A stretch of DNA of 39,497 nt from Thiocystis minor (GTDB lineage: Bacteria > Pseudomonadota > Gammaproteobacteria > Chromatiales > Chromatiaceae). This document shows, one piece after another, positions 1 through 7,932 of the stretch; positions within the stretch are counted from its first letter, which is position 1; the number at the start of each line of letters is the position of its first letter. The stretch covers positions 1 to 39,497 of the forward strand of contig NZ_NHSQ01000039.1 in the NCBI RefSeq assembly GCF_016653465.1, written 5' to 3'. A program made the translations under genes and the position numbers. The notes beneath the pieces are model-generated. The model was given only the letters and a program-made list of their open reading frames with translations. It did not search any database and was not told the origin of the DNA.

Positions 1-126
1 GATTGTGGGTTCCATCAGACCTCGCCGCCGCTTAATGGTGGCTGGGTCCAACCGCCGGATGCGGAAAACCGCATGTCCGGTGGTGTGGGAGGGCTGACGG
101 GCGCAATCCCGTCAGCCCGACCCGAT
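1..126 (+). mobile_element. 3' end of a group II intron (domains V and VI)
   Basis: Domain V is visible at 52-83. A 7-bp lower stem (52-58 with 77-83) is followed by a two-base GT bulge (75-76), a 6-bp upper stem (59-64 with 69-74) and an AAAA tetraloop (65-68). Domain VI follows: an 11-bp stem 91-101/108-118, then a short GGG/CCC base helix (87-89/121-123) with A120 unpaired, the expected branch-point position about seven bases from the 3' end. The intron then ends near CCCGAT at 126. The intron-encoded reverse transcriptase would lie upstream of the window. Bases 1-51 would belong to domain IV. The fold is read from the sequence; the exact 3' splice site is inferred. Confidence 0.85.
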
Positions 127-498
127 CATCGGCATAATCAACGCGGCGAATGAATTCGCCCTACAAGGCTTGCGCCAGTCTGAGCGGGATACTCATTCCC
201 GGAAATCGTCTTAAACCCTCTTCCCGTGCGCATGGTCCCCCTGAAGAGGGAAATTTCAACCGGAGAATTGCGATGAGTTGACCAGGCTCGGCCAGATGGG
301 AGGTGATGGCGAGGAGTGCATGCGATCCGAGCGCGTTAGACAAGTGAAATCAACCGCGCCAGGGTAGTGCGGTTGAACTCAGGCGATGTCGAAGAGGATA
401 GGTGCCCGCTGGGGCAAAATAATCAAAACCCTAAAGCTGGGATTTTGATCGCCGTGGCGGCGCACTACAGGAAGCAAATCAACGCGTTACAGAGAAAT
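127..498. other. Gene-free flank between the group II intron and tRNA-Gly
   Basis: No convincing gene is present. The short open frames here lack a recognisable protein and ribosome-binding sites. A small palindrome GGCGAA-TGAA-TTCGCC lies at 145-160, the type of hairpin often seen in REP-like intergenic repeats. No uridine-rich terminator is evident downstream of the minus-strand tRNA. Confidence 0.5.
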
Positions 499-573
499 TG
501 GAGCGGGAAACGAGGCTCGAACTCGCGACCCCAACCTTGGCAAGGTTGTGCTCTACCACTGAGCTATTCCCGC
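499..573 (-). tRNA. tRNA-Gly (anticodon GCC)
   Basis: The reverse strand folds as a complete cloverleaf. The acceptor stem is GCGGGAA paired with TTCCCGC, the D arm contains AGCTCAGTGGTAGAGC, the anticodon loop is TTGCCAA (anticodon GCC), and the T arm contains GAGTTCGAGCC. The 3' CCA is encoded (499-501). The order uvrC, pgsA, tRNA-Gly matches E. coli uvrC-pgsA-glyW; the Cys and Leu tRNAs that follow in E. coli are absent here. The D loop is one base shorter than in E. coli glyW. Confidence 0.97.
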
Positions 574-586
574 TTACGAGCCAGCA

Positions 587-614
587 ATTTTAAGGTCTTT
601 CAAAATCCTGTCAA
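587..614 (-). promoter_or_regulatory. Sigma-70 promoter of tRNA-Gly
   Basis: On the minus strand a perfect -35 box TTGACA (609-614) and a -10 box TAAAAT (587-592) are separated by 16 bases, with the tRNA 5' end about 13 bases after the -10 box. A GC-rich discriminator (GCTGGCTCG) follows, as is typical of stable-RNA promoters under stringent control. The promoter lies between the pgsA stop and the tRNA, so the tRNA can be transcribed independently of uvrC-pgsA. Confidence 0.75.
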
Positions 615-627
615 GCCTTTCTTGTGG

Positions 628-1209
628 TCAAAATTTTTCTCCACTCTCCGCGAACGCCTTACCCGATAGACTCGGCCATGCGGCGATCAAATAGACCGCC
701 ATCGACCACAGCGTGAGAATCGCCGCGATATAGACGAGCACGACGCCCACGGGATACAGCCAGGGACCAAACACCGAGTCGCGCAGAATCAGCAGCGCGA
801 TCGAGATCATCTGCGCCGTGGTCTTGACCTTGCCGAGCATGGATACCGCCACCGCCGCGCGCGCGCCAACCTCCGCCATCCACTCACGCAACGCCGAGAC
901 GGTGATCTCGCGACCGATGATGACCATGACGGGCAGCGCCAGCAGGATCCGCGGATCGGCCTGGAGCAGCACCACCAGGGCCACGGCGACCATGAGCTTG
1001 TCGGCAACCGGATCCAGGAAGGCACCTAGCGGCGAGGTCTGAGACCAGCGCCGTGCCAGATAGCCGTCGAGCCAGTCGGTTAGCGCGGCGGCGCCGAACA
1101 CGCTGGCGGCGATATACGGTGCCCAAGGGGCGTCGACATAGAACACCACGACAAACACCGGAATCAGCAGGATCCGCAGCATCGTCAGGAGATTCGGTAA
1201 ATTCCACAT
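628..1209 (-). CDS. pgsA: CDP-diacylglycerol-glycerol-3-phosphate 3-phosphatidyltransferase
   Basis: PgsA makes phosphatidylglycerol phosphate from CDP-diacylglycerol and glycerol-3-phosphate, the committed step to phosphatidylglycerol and cardiolipin, in the inner membrane. The 193-residue protein has the complete CDP-alcohol phosphatidyltransferase signature D-x2-D-G-x2-A-R-x8-G-x3-D-x3-D at residues 45-70, with all metal-binding aspartates, and several hydrophobic segments (roughly 8-25, 30-45, 75-95, 145-180). Length and N-terminus (MWNLPNLLTMLRI) match the family. It starts 3 bp after the uvrC stop, so the two genes are surely co-transcribed. Confidence 0.96.
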   Translation of the reverse strand: MWNLPNLLTMLRILLIPVFVVVFYVDAPWAPYIAASVFGAAALTDWLDGYLARRWSQTSPLGAFLDPVADKLMVAVALVVLLQADPRILLALPVMVIIGREITVSALREWMAEVGARAAVAVSMLGKVKTTAQMISIALLILRDSVFGPWLYPVGVVLVYIAAILTLWSMAVYLIAAWPSLSGKAFAESGEKF

Positions 1210-1212
1210 CGC

Positions 1213-3036
1213 TCAGTATCCTGGAACTTCTTGATGAAAGGCATCGTAAATCTGTTGCGCCAATTGCCGGCTGATGCCATCCACCCCGGCGATATCCTCA
1301 ACCCGCGCGCGCGCCAGACCGCGCAGGCCGCCAAACTGCTTCAGGAGTTCCTGCCGGCGCTTGGGACCGACGCCTCGAATGCCTTCCAGCGACGACGTGA
1401 TCCGCGCCTTGGCGCGACGCTGCCGATGGCCGGTAATCGCAAAACGATGGGCTTCGTCACGAATCTGCTCGATCAGATGCATGGCCGGCGAATGGCTCGG
1501 CAGTATAACGGGCACCTCATGCCCCAACAACCAGAGCTGTTCGGTTCCGGGGCGTCGATCAGGCCCTTTCGAAACACCCACCAGCCGCACCCCAGCGACA
1601 CCGACCTCGCGCAACGCCATGTCCACGGCGCTGAGCTGGCCGCGTCCGCCATCGATGAAGAGCAGGTCGGGAAGCGGATACTCGCCATCCTTGATGCGGG
1701 TATAGCGGCGGGTCAGGGCTTGCGACAGCGCGGCATAGTCATCGCCGGGCGTGATGCCCTCGATGTTGAAACGCCGATAATCGGACTTGCGCGGTCCCTC
1801 CCCATCGAACACCACGCAGGACGCGACGGTGCGCTCGCCCTGAGTATGGCTGATGTCGAAACACTCCATCCGAGCCGGCAGCGACTCCAGCGCCAGCGCC
1901 TCGTGCAATGCCGCTAACCGACGCGCGTATCCGGCTCGGGAGCCAAGTCGCGACTTGAGCGCGACCTCGGCATTGCCGCGCGCCATCTCCAGCCAGCGCG
2001 CACGCTCGGTCCGCACCTTCGACCTGATCTGGACCCGGTGCCCGGCGCGTTCGGAGAAGACCTGTTCGAGCAACTCGCAATCCTCGGGCTCGATATTGAC
2101 GATGAGTTCGGGCGGAACGTTTTTATCGGTGTAAAACTGCGCCAGGAAGCAGGCCATGACGGTGGCCATCTCCGTGTCCTCGGGCGCCTGGGGGAAAAAT
2201 CCCCGGTTGCCGAGATTGCGCCCGCCACGGATGAAAAAGACCTGAACGCAGTGCAAACCGCCTTCCAGGGCGCAGGCGACGATATCCAGATCGCCGCCTT
2301 CCCCGTGCACGTACTGGCGCTGCTGGATCTGACGCAAGGTCGCGATCCGATCGCGCAGGATGGCGGCGCGTTCGAACTCCAGCGCGGCGGAGGCTCGTTC
2401 CATCGCGCCGACCAGATCGTCCACGACCTCGTCGGCACGGCCTTCGAGAAACTTGACGGTGCTCGCCACATCCTGGGCATATTCGGCCGCGTCGATCAGC
2501 CCCACGCAGGGACCGCCGCAGCGTTTGATCTGATACTGAAGACAAGGGCGCGACCGATGACGGAAAAAGCTGTCCTCGCATTGGCGGACCGGAAATAGCT
2601 TCTGGAGCAATTGCAGGGTTTCGCGCACCGCCCCGGCACTGGGATAGGGTCCAAAGAAACGCCCTGCCCCCTTGCGCGACCCGCGATAGAACGCCAGTCG
2701 CGGAAACGCGTCCTGGGTGGTGAGGTGGATATAGGGATAACTCTTGTCGTCGCGCAGCAGCACATTGAAGCGCGGCTGAAGCGCCTTGATGAGATTGCTC
2801 TCCAACAGCAGCGCCTCGGCCTCGGTGCGGGTGACCGTCACCTCGATATCGACGATCAGGCTCACCATGCGCTGGATGCGCCGTGTCGGCACGCGACCGA
2901 AATAGCTGCCGACCCGTCGTTTCAGGTGTTTGGCCTTGCCGACATACAGCACCGTCCCGTCGGCATCCAGCATACGGTACACGCCAGGATTTTCGGGGAT
3001 CCCCTTGAGCAGATGACGCGGGTCTGACTCGCACAT
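1213..3036 (-). CDS. uvrC: Excinuclease ABC subunit C
   Basis: UvrC makes both incisions around a DNA lesion in nucleotide excision repair, acting with UvrB. The protein (607 aa from this start) carries an N-terminal GIY-YIG nuclease (GVYRML...VLYVGKAKHLKRR), a Cys-rich segment (RQCEDSFFRHRSRPCLQYQI), a UVR motif that binds UvrB (EFERAAILRDRI), the RNase H-like second nuclease domain (ECFDISHTQGE; DLLFIDGGRGQL), and a C-terminal double helix-hairpin-helix (GIRGVGPKRRQELLKQFGGL). The frame stays open to a GTG at 3147 (644 aa), but ATG 3036 places the start about 12-16 residues before GIY-YIG as in E. coli UvrC. It is followed by pgsA in the classic gammaproteobacterial order. Confidence 0.95.
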   Translation of the reverse strand: MCESDPRHLLKGIPENPGVYRMLDADGTVLYVGKAKHLKRRVGSYFGRVPTRRIQRMVSLIVDIEVTVTRTEAEALLLESNLIKALQPRFNVLLRDDKSYPYIHLTTQDAFPRLAFYRGSRKGAGRFFGPYPSAGAVRETLQLLQKLFPVRQCEDSFFRHRSRPCLQYQIKRCGGPCVGLIDAAEYAQDVASTVKFLEGRADEVVDDLVGAMERASAALEFERAAILRDRIATLRQIQQRQYVHGEGGDLDIVACALEGGLHCVQVFFIRGGRNLGNRGFFPQAPEDTEMATVMACFLAQFYTDKNVPPELIVNIEPEDCELLEQVFSERAGHRVQIRSKVRTERARWLEMARGNAEVALKSRLGSRAGYARRLAALHEALALESLPARMECFDISHTQGERTVASCVVFDGEGPRKSDYRRFNIEGITPGDDYAALSQALTRRYTRIKDGEYPLPDLLFIDGGRGQLSAVDMALREVGVAGVRLVGVSKGPDRRPGTEQLWLLGHEVPVILPSHSPAMHLIEQIRDEAHRFAITGHRQRRAKARITSSLEGIRGVGPKRRQELLKQFGGLRGLARARVEDIAGVDGISRQLAQQIYDAFHQEVPGY

Positions 3037-3287
3037 GGCTAGGCTCGCCTGATGGTCTGGATACCGCGGACTATGCCAGACCCGTCTCGCCAGCCGCGAG
3101 TACAGGTTGCGGACGCGGCTCAACAATCCCTTCTTCGATCTTGGCACGAAAGAGCCACTCCAGGTCGTCCAGACCAGCCGTGGCGGTTAGAAACCATGCC
3201 TGGAACTCTCCTCCGGACCGAGGATAATGAATACCGGCACGCGGTTCAGTGGAGAGCCCGTCGATCAATTCTTACGGAGCCCCAGCC

Positions 3288-4823
3288 TTGGCATCACTTC
3301 CAGCCTCGCTCGCCAAGGTCGGCGGCAACACCCTTCTCTCGCGCATCCTGGGCTTTGCCCGCGATCTGGTCGTGGCACGCCTATTCGGCGCGGACGCGGG
3401 CACCGACGCCTTCTTTGTCGCCTTCAAGATCCCGAATTTCATGCGCCGATTGTTTGCCGAGGGAGCCTTTTCCATGGCCTTCGTGCCCATCCTGAACGAA
3501 CATCGGGAGCAGCGTGGCTTCCTGGCGCTCAAGGGTTTCATCGACGACATCGCGGGCACGCTCGGCGCCGCCCTGCTGCTGATCACCGCGCTTGGGGTGC
3601 TCGGCGCGCCGGTGTTGGTCCTGATCTTCGCTCCCGGCTTCGCGAATGACGCCTCCCAATGGGAACTCGCCACCGCCATGCTGCGTCTGACGTTCCCTTA
3701 CCTGCTGTTCATCTCCTTGACCGCCTTTGCCGGTGGCATCCTGAACACCTACGACCGTTTCGGTGTCCCCGCCTTCACCCCGGCACTGCTGAATCTATCG
3801 CTGATTGGCGGCGCAATCTGGTTAGCGCCGCACCTGGAACGTCCCATCATGGCACTGGCCTGGGGCGTTTTGCTCGCCGGTCTGATCCAACTCGCCTTTC
3901 AACTCCCTTTCCTGGCTCAACTCAATCTTGTGCCACGTCCCCGCTTCAACGACCGCAACCCCGACATCAGACGTGTCATCAGGCGGATGGGACCGGCCTT
4001 GTTCGGCGTCTCGGTGGCCCAGATCAGCCTCCTGATGGATACCCTGCTGGCCTCCTTCCTGACGACCGGCAGTATTTCCTGGCTCTATTATTCGGATCGA
4101 CTGATGGAATTTCCCCTGGGGATTCTCGCGGCCACGCTCGGCACCGTCATCTTGCCGCGCTTATCCCGACGCCATATCGCGAACGACCCGGAATCCTTCT
4201 CCCAGACTCTGGACTGGGCGTTGCGCTGGCTCCTGCTACTCGGCGTCCCCTCGGCGATCGGACTGCTGACACTGGCCGGCCCATTGATGGCGACCCTGTT
4301 CCATTCGAACGAATTTGGCGCCGACGATGTGACAATGGCGAGCCATAGCCTGATGGCCTATTCGCTCGGACTCATCGGTTTCATGGGCATTAAGGTTCTG
4401 ACGCCCGGTTACTATGCGCGCCAGGAAATGAGAACCCCGGTTCGGATCGCCGTCATCGCCTTGCTGGTCGGCATTGGCTGCAATCTGGTTCTCATGATTC
4501 CGCTTGGCCATAGCGGTCTTGCGTTGGGCACCACCATCGCCGCAACGATCAATGCCGGCTTACTCCTGCGCGGCCTCCTGAAACAAGGCATCCTGATCCC
4601 GCGACCCGGTTGGACTTCCTTTCTGGCGAGAGTTTTAGCCGCCAATCTGGCCATGGGAATCCTGGTTTCTCTCGGCACCGGCAGCACCGCGGATTGGATC
4701 GCGATGACAGCGCGCGCGCGCGCCTGGCACCTGCTGATGTGGATTGCAATTGGCGCATCGGTCTATCTTGGGGCGCTGCTTGCGCTCGGGCTCCGCCCGA
4801 AAGAGCTTCGCGCGAGTTCCTGA
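3288..4823 (+). CDS. murJ: Lipid II flippase MurJ
   Basis: MurJ (MviN) moves lipid-linked peptidoglycan precursor across the inner membrane. The sequence shows the conserved N-terminus (KVGGNTLLSRILGFARD, TDAFFVAFKIPN, RRLFAEGAFSMAFVPIL) followed by hydrophobic segments spread along the whole length, consistent with the family's 14 transmembrane helices. I chose the TTG at 3288 because ACGGAG lies 8 bases upstream and the N-terminus then matches E. coli MurJ; a GTG at 3249 would add 13 residues but has no well-spaced ribosome-binding site. The stop lies 14 bases before the ATG of the GltD-like gene, so the two are probably co-transcribed. It is divergent from uvrC. Confidence 0.95.
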   Translation: MASLPASLAKVGGNTLLSRILGFARDLVVARLFGADAGTDAFFVAFKIPNFMRRLFAEGAFSMAFVPILNEHREQRGFLALKGFIDDIAGTLGAALLLITALGVLGAPVLVLIFAPGFANDASQWELATAMLRLTFPYLLFISLTAFAGGILNTYDRFGVPAFTPALLNLSLIGGAIWLAPHLERPIMALAWGVLLAGLIQLAFQLPFLAQLNLVPRPRFNDRNPDIRRVIRRMGPALFGVSVAQISLLMDTLLASFLTTGSISWLYYSDRLMEFPLGILAATLGTVILPRLSRRHIANDPESFSQTLDWALRWLLLLGVPSAIGLLTLAGPLMATLFHSNEFGADDVTMASHSLMAYSLGLIGFMGIKVLTPGYYARQEMRTPVRIAVIALLVGIGCNLVLMIPLGHSGLALGTTIAATINAGLLLRGLLKQGILIPRPGWTSFLARVLAANLAMGILVSLGTGSTADWIAMTARARAWHLLMWIAIGASVYLGALLALGLRPKELRASS

Positions 4824-4837
4824 TCGAGGCGAGAGGA

Positions 4838-6298
4838 ATGTCCCGCATCGGTCTGCTCCTGCGTGGCATCCGTGCGTCCCGGCGCGAAGGGTACCTCCAC
4901 CTCCTGTCCGGCGTCCTTTCGCGGCCTGCTCGATGGCAGCGCAATTTCCCCAGCCGATCCGACCAGGGCGCGCGCTGCATGGACTGCGGTGTGCCTTGGT
5001 GCCACGGCTACTGTCCCGTGCATAACCAGATTCCTGAATGGAACGCGCTGGTCAGCGAAGGCGATTGGCGGGCTGCCTGGGAGCAGCTCGAATCCACCAA
5101 CAATTTTCCCGAGCTGACGGGACGGCTCTGCCCGGCGCACTGCGAGGATGCCTGCACGCTGCGACTGAGCGACGCTCCGATCACGATCCGCGCCATCGAA
5201 CTCGCGATCATCGAACGCGCTTGGCGTCGCGGCTGGGTCAGGCCGCAACGGCCCACCGATGCCTCGCTGGATCAGTCGAGGGGGCGTGTATCCATCATCG
5301 GATCTGGGCCGGCTGGGCTCGCCTGCGCGCAACAACTGGTCCGAGTCGGACATGAGGTGACCGTCTTCGAGGCGTCACCAAAGATCGGCGGGCTGCTGCG
5401 TTATGGCATTCCCGACTTCCGGCTCGAAAAATGGGTTCTGGATCGACGCCTGGCGCAGATGCGGGCCGAGGGCGTGCGCTTCCTGACCCAGGTGAAAGTG
5501 GGCGTGGACATGGACGCCAGAGAGCTGATGCAGGACGGTGAGATGCTCGTGGTGGCGAGCGGTTCGTGCACGTCGAGAGACATCTCTGTTCCGGGCCGGC
5601 GGCTCACCGGCATTCATTTTGCGCTCGCGTATCTGACCGGACAGAATCATTCCCTGGAGCCCGGGCGAGCGGCTCGGACACTGCCCATCGATGCGCGCGG
5701 CTTGGACGTCGTGGTCATCGGCGGTGGAGATACGGGCTCGGACTGCGTGGGAACCGCGATTCGACAAGGTGCGCGCAGCGTCACCCAGGTCCAATATCAA
5801 GCGGAGCCCCCGCACCATGGCGACGTGCTCAGACACTGGCCAGAGCGGGTACCCGAGCTGAAGCCGAATGATCATGATGCCGAGGGCGGCCGGCGCCTCT
5901 GGGGGTGGGAAACGGTCGCCTTCGCGTCGGATGGCCAGCGCGTTGTAGGCGTCGATCTGCAGCGCTTGAGATGGCGCCAGCAGGATGACGGGCGTTGGCG
6001 GCGCGAGCCCGTCAGCGGCGAGCTGTGGCATTTGCCTGCTCAACTCGTGCTGATTGCTATCGGTTACGAACATCCCGCGCATGGCGATGTGATCGCACAA
6101 CTGGATCTGCGTCTCGACGGACGGGGCAACATCGCCTCCGGAGACAGAGACTACAAGTCCAGCCATGAAGGCGTCTTCGCCTGCGGAGATGCGCGGCGCG
6201 GACAGTCCTTGATCGTCTGGGCGATTCGCGAAGGGCGCCAATGCGCAGAGGCCGTGGACCGTCATCTCCGGGGACGTAGCGATCTGCCGCGGGTTTGA
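4838..6298 (+). CDS. gltD: GltD-like NADPH-dependent oxidoreductase (glutamate synthase small-subunit family)
   Basis: This 486-residue protein resembles the beta subunit of glutamate synthase, which passes electrons from NADPH via FAD and two 4Fe-4S clusters to the glutamate synthase large subunit. The N-terminal cluster cysteines are visible (CMDCGVPWCHGYCP; CPAHCEDAC). A first Rossmann fold (SIIGSGPAGLACAQQL) and a second one (DVVVIGGGDTGSDC) bind FAD and NADPH, and the C-terminus has the flavoprotein motif GVFACGDARRGQSLIVWAI. No gltB large subunit is next to it, so it may serve gltB elsewhere or another acceptor; the family is also used as an electron module in other enzymes. The SD-like GAGAGG is very close to the ATG, so the start is slightly uncertain. 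Confidence 0.85.
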   Translation: MSRIGLLLRGIRASRREGYLHLLSGVLSRPARWQRNFPSRSDQGARCMDCGVPWCHGYCPVHNQIPEWNALVSEGDWRAAWEQLESTNNFPELTGRLCPAHCEDACTLRLSDAPITIRAIELAIIERAWRRGWVRPQRPTDASLDQSRGRVSIIGSGPAGLACAQQLVRVGHEVTVFEASPKIGGLLRYGIPDFRLEKWVLDRRLAQMRAEGVRFLTQVKVGVDMDARELMQDGEMLVVASGSCTSRDISVPGRRLTGIHFALAYLTGQNHSLEPGRAARTLPIDARGLDVVVIGGGDTGSDCVGTAIRQGARSVTQVQYQAEPPHHGDVLRHWPERVPELKPNDHDAEGGRRLWGWETVAFASDGQRVVGVDLQRLRWRQQDDGRWRREPVSGELWHLPAQLVLIAIGYEHPAHGDVIAQLDLRLDGRGNIASGDRDYKSSHEGVFACGDARRGQSLIVWAIREGRQCAEAVDRHLRGRSDLPRV

Positions 6299-6335
6299 TC
6301 GTGGGGCTTGCCGAGACGAGGCTCCACATTCCCGC

Positions 6336-6524
6336 TCACCGGGTGAACGGCCAGGGATCAGAAGGCGGTGGAAGCGATTCCTTCTCGTCGCCCGATGAAC
6401 ATGCACAGCCTTCATCGCCAGTAGCGACGGGAATATCAGCATGATCCATCGTGTCGTTGCGCGCAATCAGGGCTTTAGTCTCCGCCGAGATCTGCAGGTC
6501 GATGCGTTCGAGGGTGGCTGGCAT
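6336..6524 (-). CDS. Small acidic protein with C-terminal Gly-Cys-Ala-Cys motif, unknown function
   Basis: A 62-residue reading frame begins MPATLERIDLQISAETKALI, with AGGAG placed 7 bases upstream of the ATG, so translation is plausible. An amphipathic N-terminal half rich in Leu, Ile, Glu and Lys is followed by an acidic Gly/Asp/Glu segment with Gly-Cys-Ala-Cys-Ser-Ser near residues 40-45, then a Pro-rich tail. I recognise no family. It is the third minus-strand frame after the ATP-grasp and alpha-E genes, which suggests, but does not prove, a link. A leader-plus-Cys-core layout resembles some ribosomally made modified peptides, but no radical-SAM, cyclodehydratase or lanthipeptide enzyme is visible. 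Confidence 0.55.
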   Translation of the reverse strand: MPATLERIDLQISAETKALIARNDTMDHADIPVATGDEGCACSSGDEKESLPPPSDPWPFTR

Positions 6525-6559
6525 GGTTGACTCCTGAACGAACACGGATGATGCACGGA

Positions 6560-6600
6560 AGTAACCATCCCCCGGCTCTGCCGGGGGATGGTTACTCTAC
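6560..6600 (-). repeat. REP-like hairpin preceded by GTAG
   Basis: A perfect 17-bp stem (6560-6576 with 6580-6596) closes on a 3-base loop, giving the paired sequence AGTAACCATCCCCCGGC. On the minus strand it is immediately preceded by GTAG (6597-6600), the arrangement of REP elements mobilised by RAYT (TnpA-REP) transposases. No uridine run follows on either strand, so an intrinsic terminator is less likely. It lies between the alpha-E gene and the small Cys-motif protein. No RAYT gene is in the window. Confidence 0.6.
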
Positions 6601-6755
6601 ACCGCCCCCACATGGCCATGTTTGAGCGCACCGACGAAGCGCTGTCGCAGGCACTCAAGCGCTACCCCCAACTGAAGCAGCCTATGGCGCATCTCAATGG
6701 CTGTCGTGGAATTAGGATCAATCGCGCTGGAATCCGCAGCGACGGGCACTGCGCT

Positions 6756-7718
6756 TCAGCCTTGCGACTGCGATTGCGTCTCCGGCACCAGCGGTGGCGG
6801 AAACCAGGTACGGGCGATCTCGTCGTGCAGTTCGCCGATGCCGACCTGGAGATCGTCGACGAAGGCATGGAGTTGCTGTTGATTCAACCGGCGCGGCTCT
6901 ACCCCTTCCAGCGTGCGCTTGAGCCGACCCGCGACCCGTAGCGCTCCCTCGTTGCGCGGCAGCTTGGCGAGACTGTCCCGCAGCGATTCGGCGCTGTGGT
7001 TGACCGAGCGAGGAAAGTCGGCATGCTGAAACAGAAACCGCAGGACCGGACCGCGCAGGACACGCACCTGCTCGCTGCGCCGATAGGCTTGATAGCCGGT
7101 CAGCGATTTGAGCACGCTGACCCACTGGATGGTCTCGAAGGGACGCAGTTCGGTGGTCTCCTCGGGGAGCAGATTGGCCGAGCGCACGTCGATGATGCGG
7201 GTGGTCATGTCGGCGCGCTCCAGAAACCGGCCCAGGTGCAGAAAGTCATAGCCCTGGTCGTGCAACATGGTTCCCGAGAGCATGCCATTGATGGTCTGGG
7301 TGCCCTGGATGACCCGCTTGAGATAGGCGTGTCGCCCACCCTTCGTCATGCCTTTATCCAACTCCTCGCGCGCGAAGAGATAAAGCTCGTTGAGCATCTC
7401 CCAGGCTTCGCGGGGCACGAAATCGCGGATGGTGCGACAGTTCTCCCGCGCCGACACCAGCGCCGAGAGGATCGAGCCGGTATTGCGCTCGTCGCCTATC
7501 AGGAAACGCACCACCTGACGTTCGCCGTAGTCCTTGTAATGCTCCTCGAACAGCGCGTTGGAACCCGTGATGTCGACCAGCGGACGCCAGCCGGGAGCGA
7601 TGCCCTTGGGCAGATCCAGCAACAGGTTGGCATTGACCGTAACGATACGCGCCGTATTCTCGGCCCGCTCCACATAGCGGGCCAGCCAGTAAATATGTTC
7701 AGCGACACGCGACAACAT
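6756..7718 (-). CDS. Alpha-E domain protein (DUF403, COG2307 family)
   Basis: A 320-residue, mostly helical protein starting MLSRVAEHIYWLARYVERAE, the signature opening of the alpha-E family. Further conserved stretches are SARENCRTIRDFVPREAWE and FLHLGRFLERADMTTRI. The family is known to occur beside circularly permuted ATP-grasp proteins and has been predicted to take part in synthesis or modification of an unknown peptide-like product; the biochemical function is unproven. The frame is open to 7799, but ATG 7718 has a G-rich SD (AGGGGG) upstream and matches the family start. Its partner ATP-grasp gene lies upstream on the same strand, separated by a complete 195-bp repeat element. The tail ends in a short Gln/Ser repeat. 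Confidence 0.9.
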   Translation of the reverse strand: MLSRVAEHIYWLARYVERAENTARIVTVNANLLLDLPKGIAPGWRPLVDITGSNALFEEHYKDYGERQVVRFLIGDERNTGSILSALVSARENCRTIRDFVPREAWEMLNELYLFAREELDKGMTKGGRHAYLKRVIQGTQTINGMLSGTMLHDQGYDFLHLGRFLERADMTTRIIDVRSANLLPEETTELRPFETIQWVSVLKSLTGYQAYRRSEQVRVLRGPVLRFLFQHADFPRSVNHSAESLRDSLAKLPRNEGALRVAGRLKRTLEGVEPRRLNQQQLHAFVDDLQVGIGELHDEIARTWFPPPLVPETQSQSQG

Positions 7719-7737
7719 GCGATCCGACCCCCTAATG

Positions 7738-7932
7738 TAAACCGCGTCCATCATGATCCGCGCCGTAGTGGGTAAGTGGCCAGGTTTATAGGCATCCATG
7801 GCCGTCGGAGCGGACGCGGTTTACATGATTGAAAAATAAAAATTATCTAAACCGCGTCAGCTCCGACCTTCCTGGGTGCTGGCGAGGCCGAACCGATGCG
7901 CCGACAACGCAGACCGTACCGGACGCGGTTTA
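7738..7932 (-). repeat. Family-1 bipartite palindromic repeat, full copy A
   Basis: Two modules, each bounded by TAAACCGCGTC and GACGCGGTTTA: 7738-7823 (86 bp) and 7848-7932 (85 bp), separated by 24 AT-rich bases. The outer match of the first module extends to ATGTAAACCGCGTCC/GGACGCGGTTTACAT (7735-7826). Read on the minus strand, module order and internal sequence agree with the copies at 27414 and 37708 (shared GGCCTCG, GTCGGAGC at the right end of module 1), so this copy is inverted relative to them. The TTAA end at 7930-7933 supplies the TAA stop codon of the ATP-grasp gene. The element separates two genes expected to be one operon. Confidence 0.85.

Noticed and set aside
351-375. CAACCGC...GCGGTTG near the left end as another family-1 repeat
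   Set aside because: Only 7 bp match, the spacing is 11 bases instead of about 63, and no module-specific internal words are present.
7738-7932. The repeated TAAACCGCG words as a CRISPR array
   Set aside because: The repeats alternate in orientation, occur in pairs with related interiors and are dispersed over 30 kb, with no cas genes.
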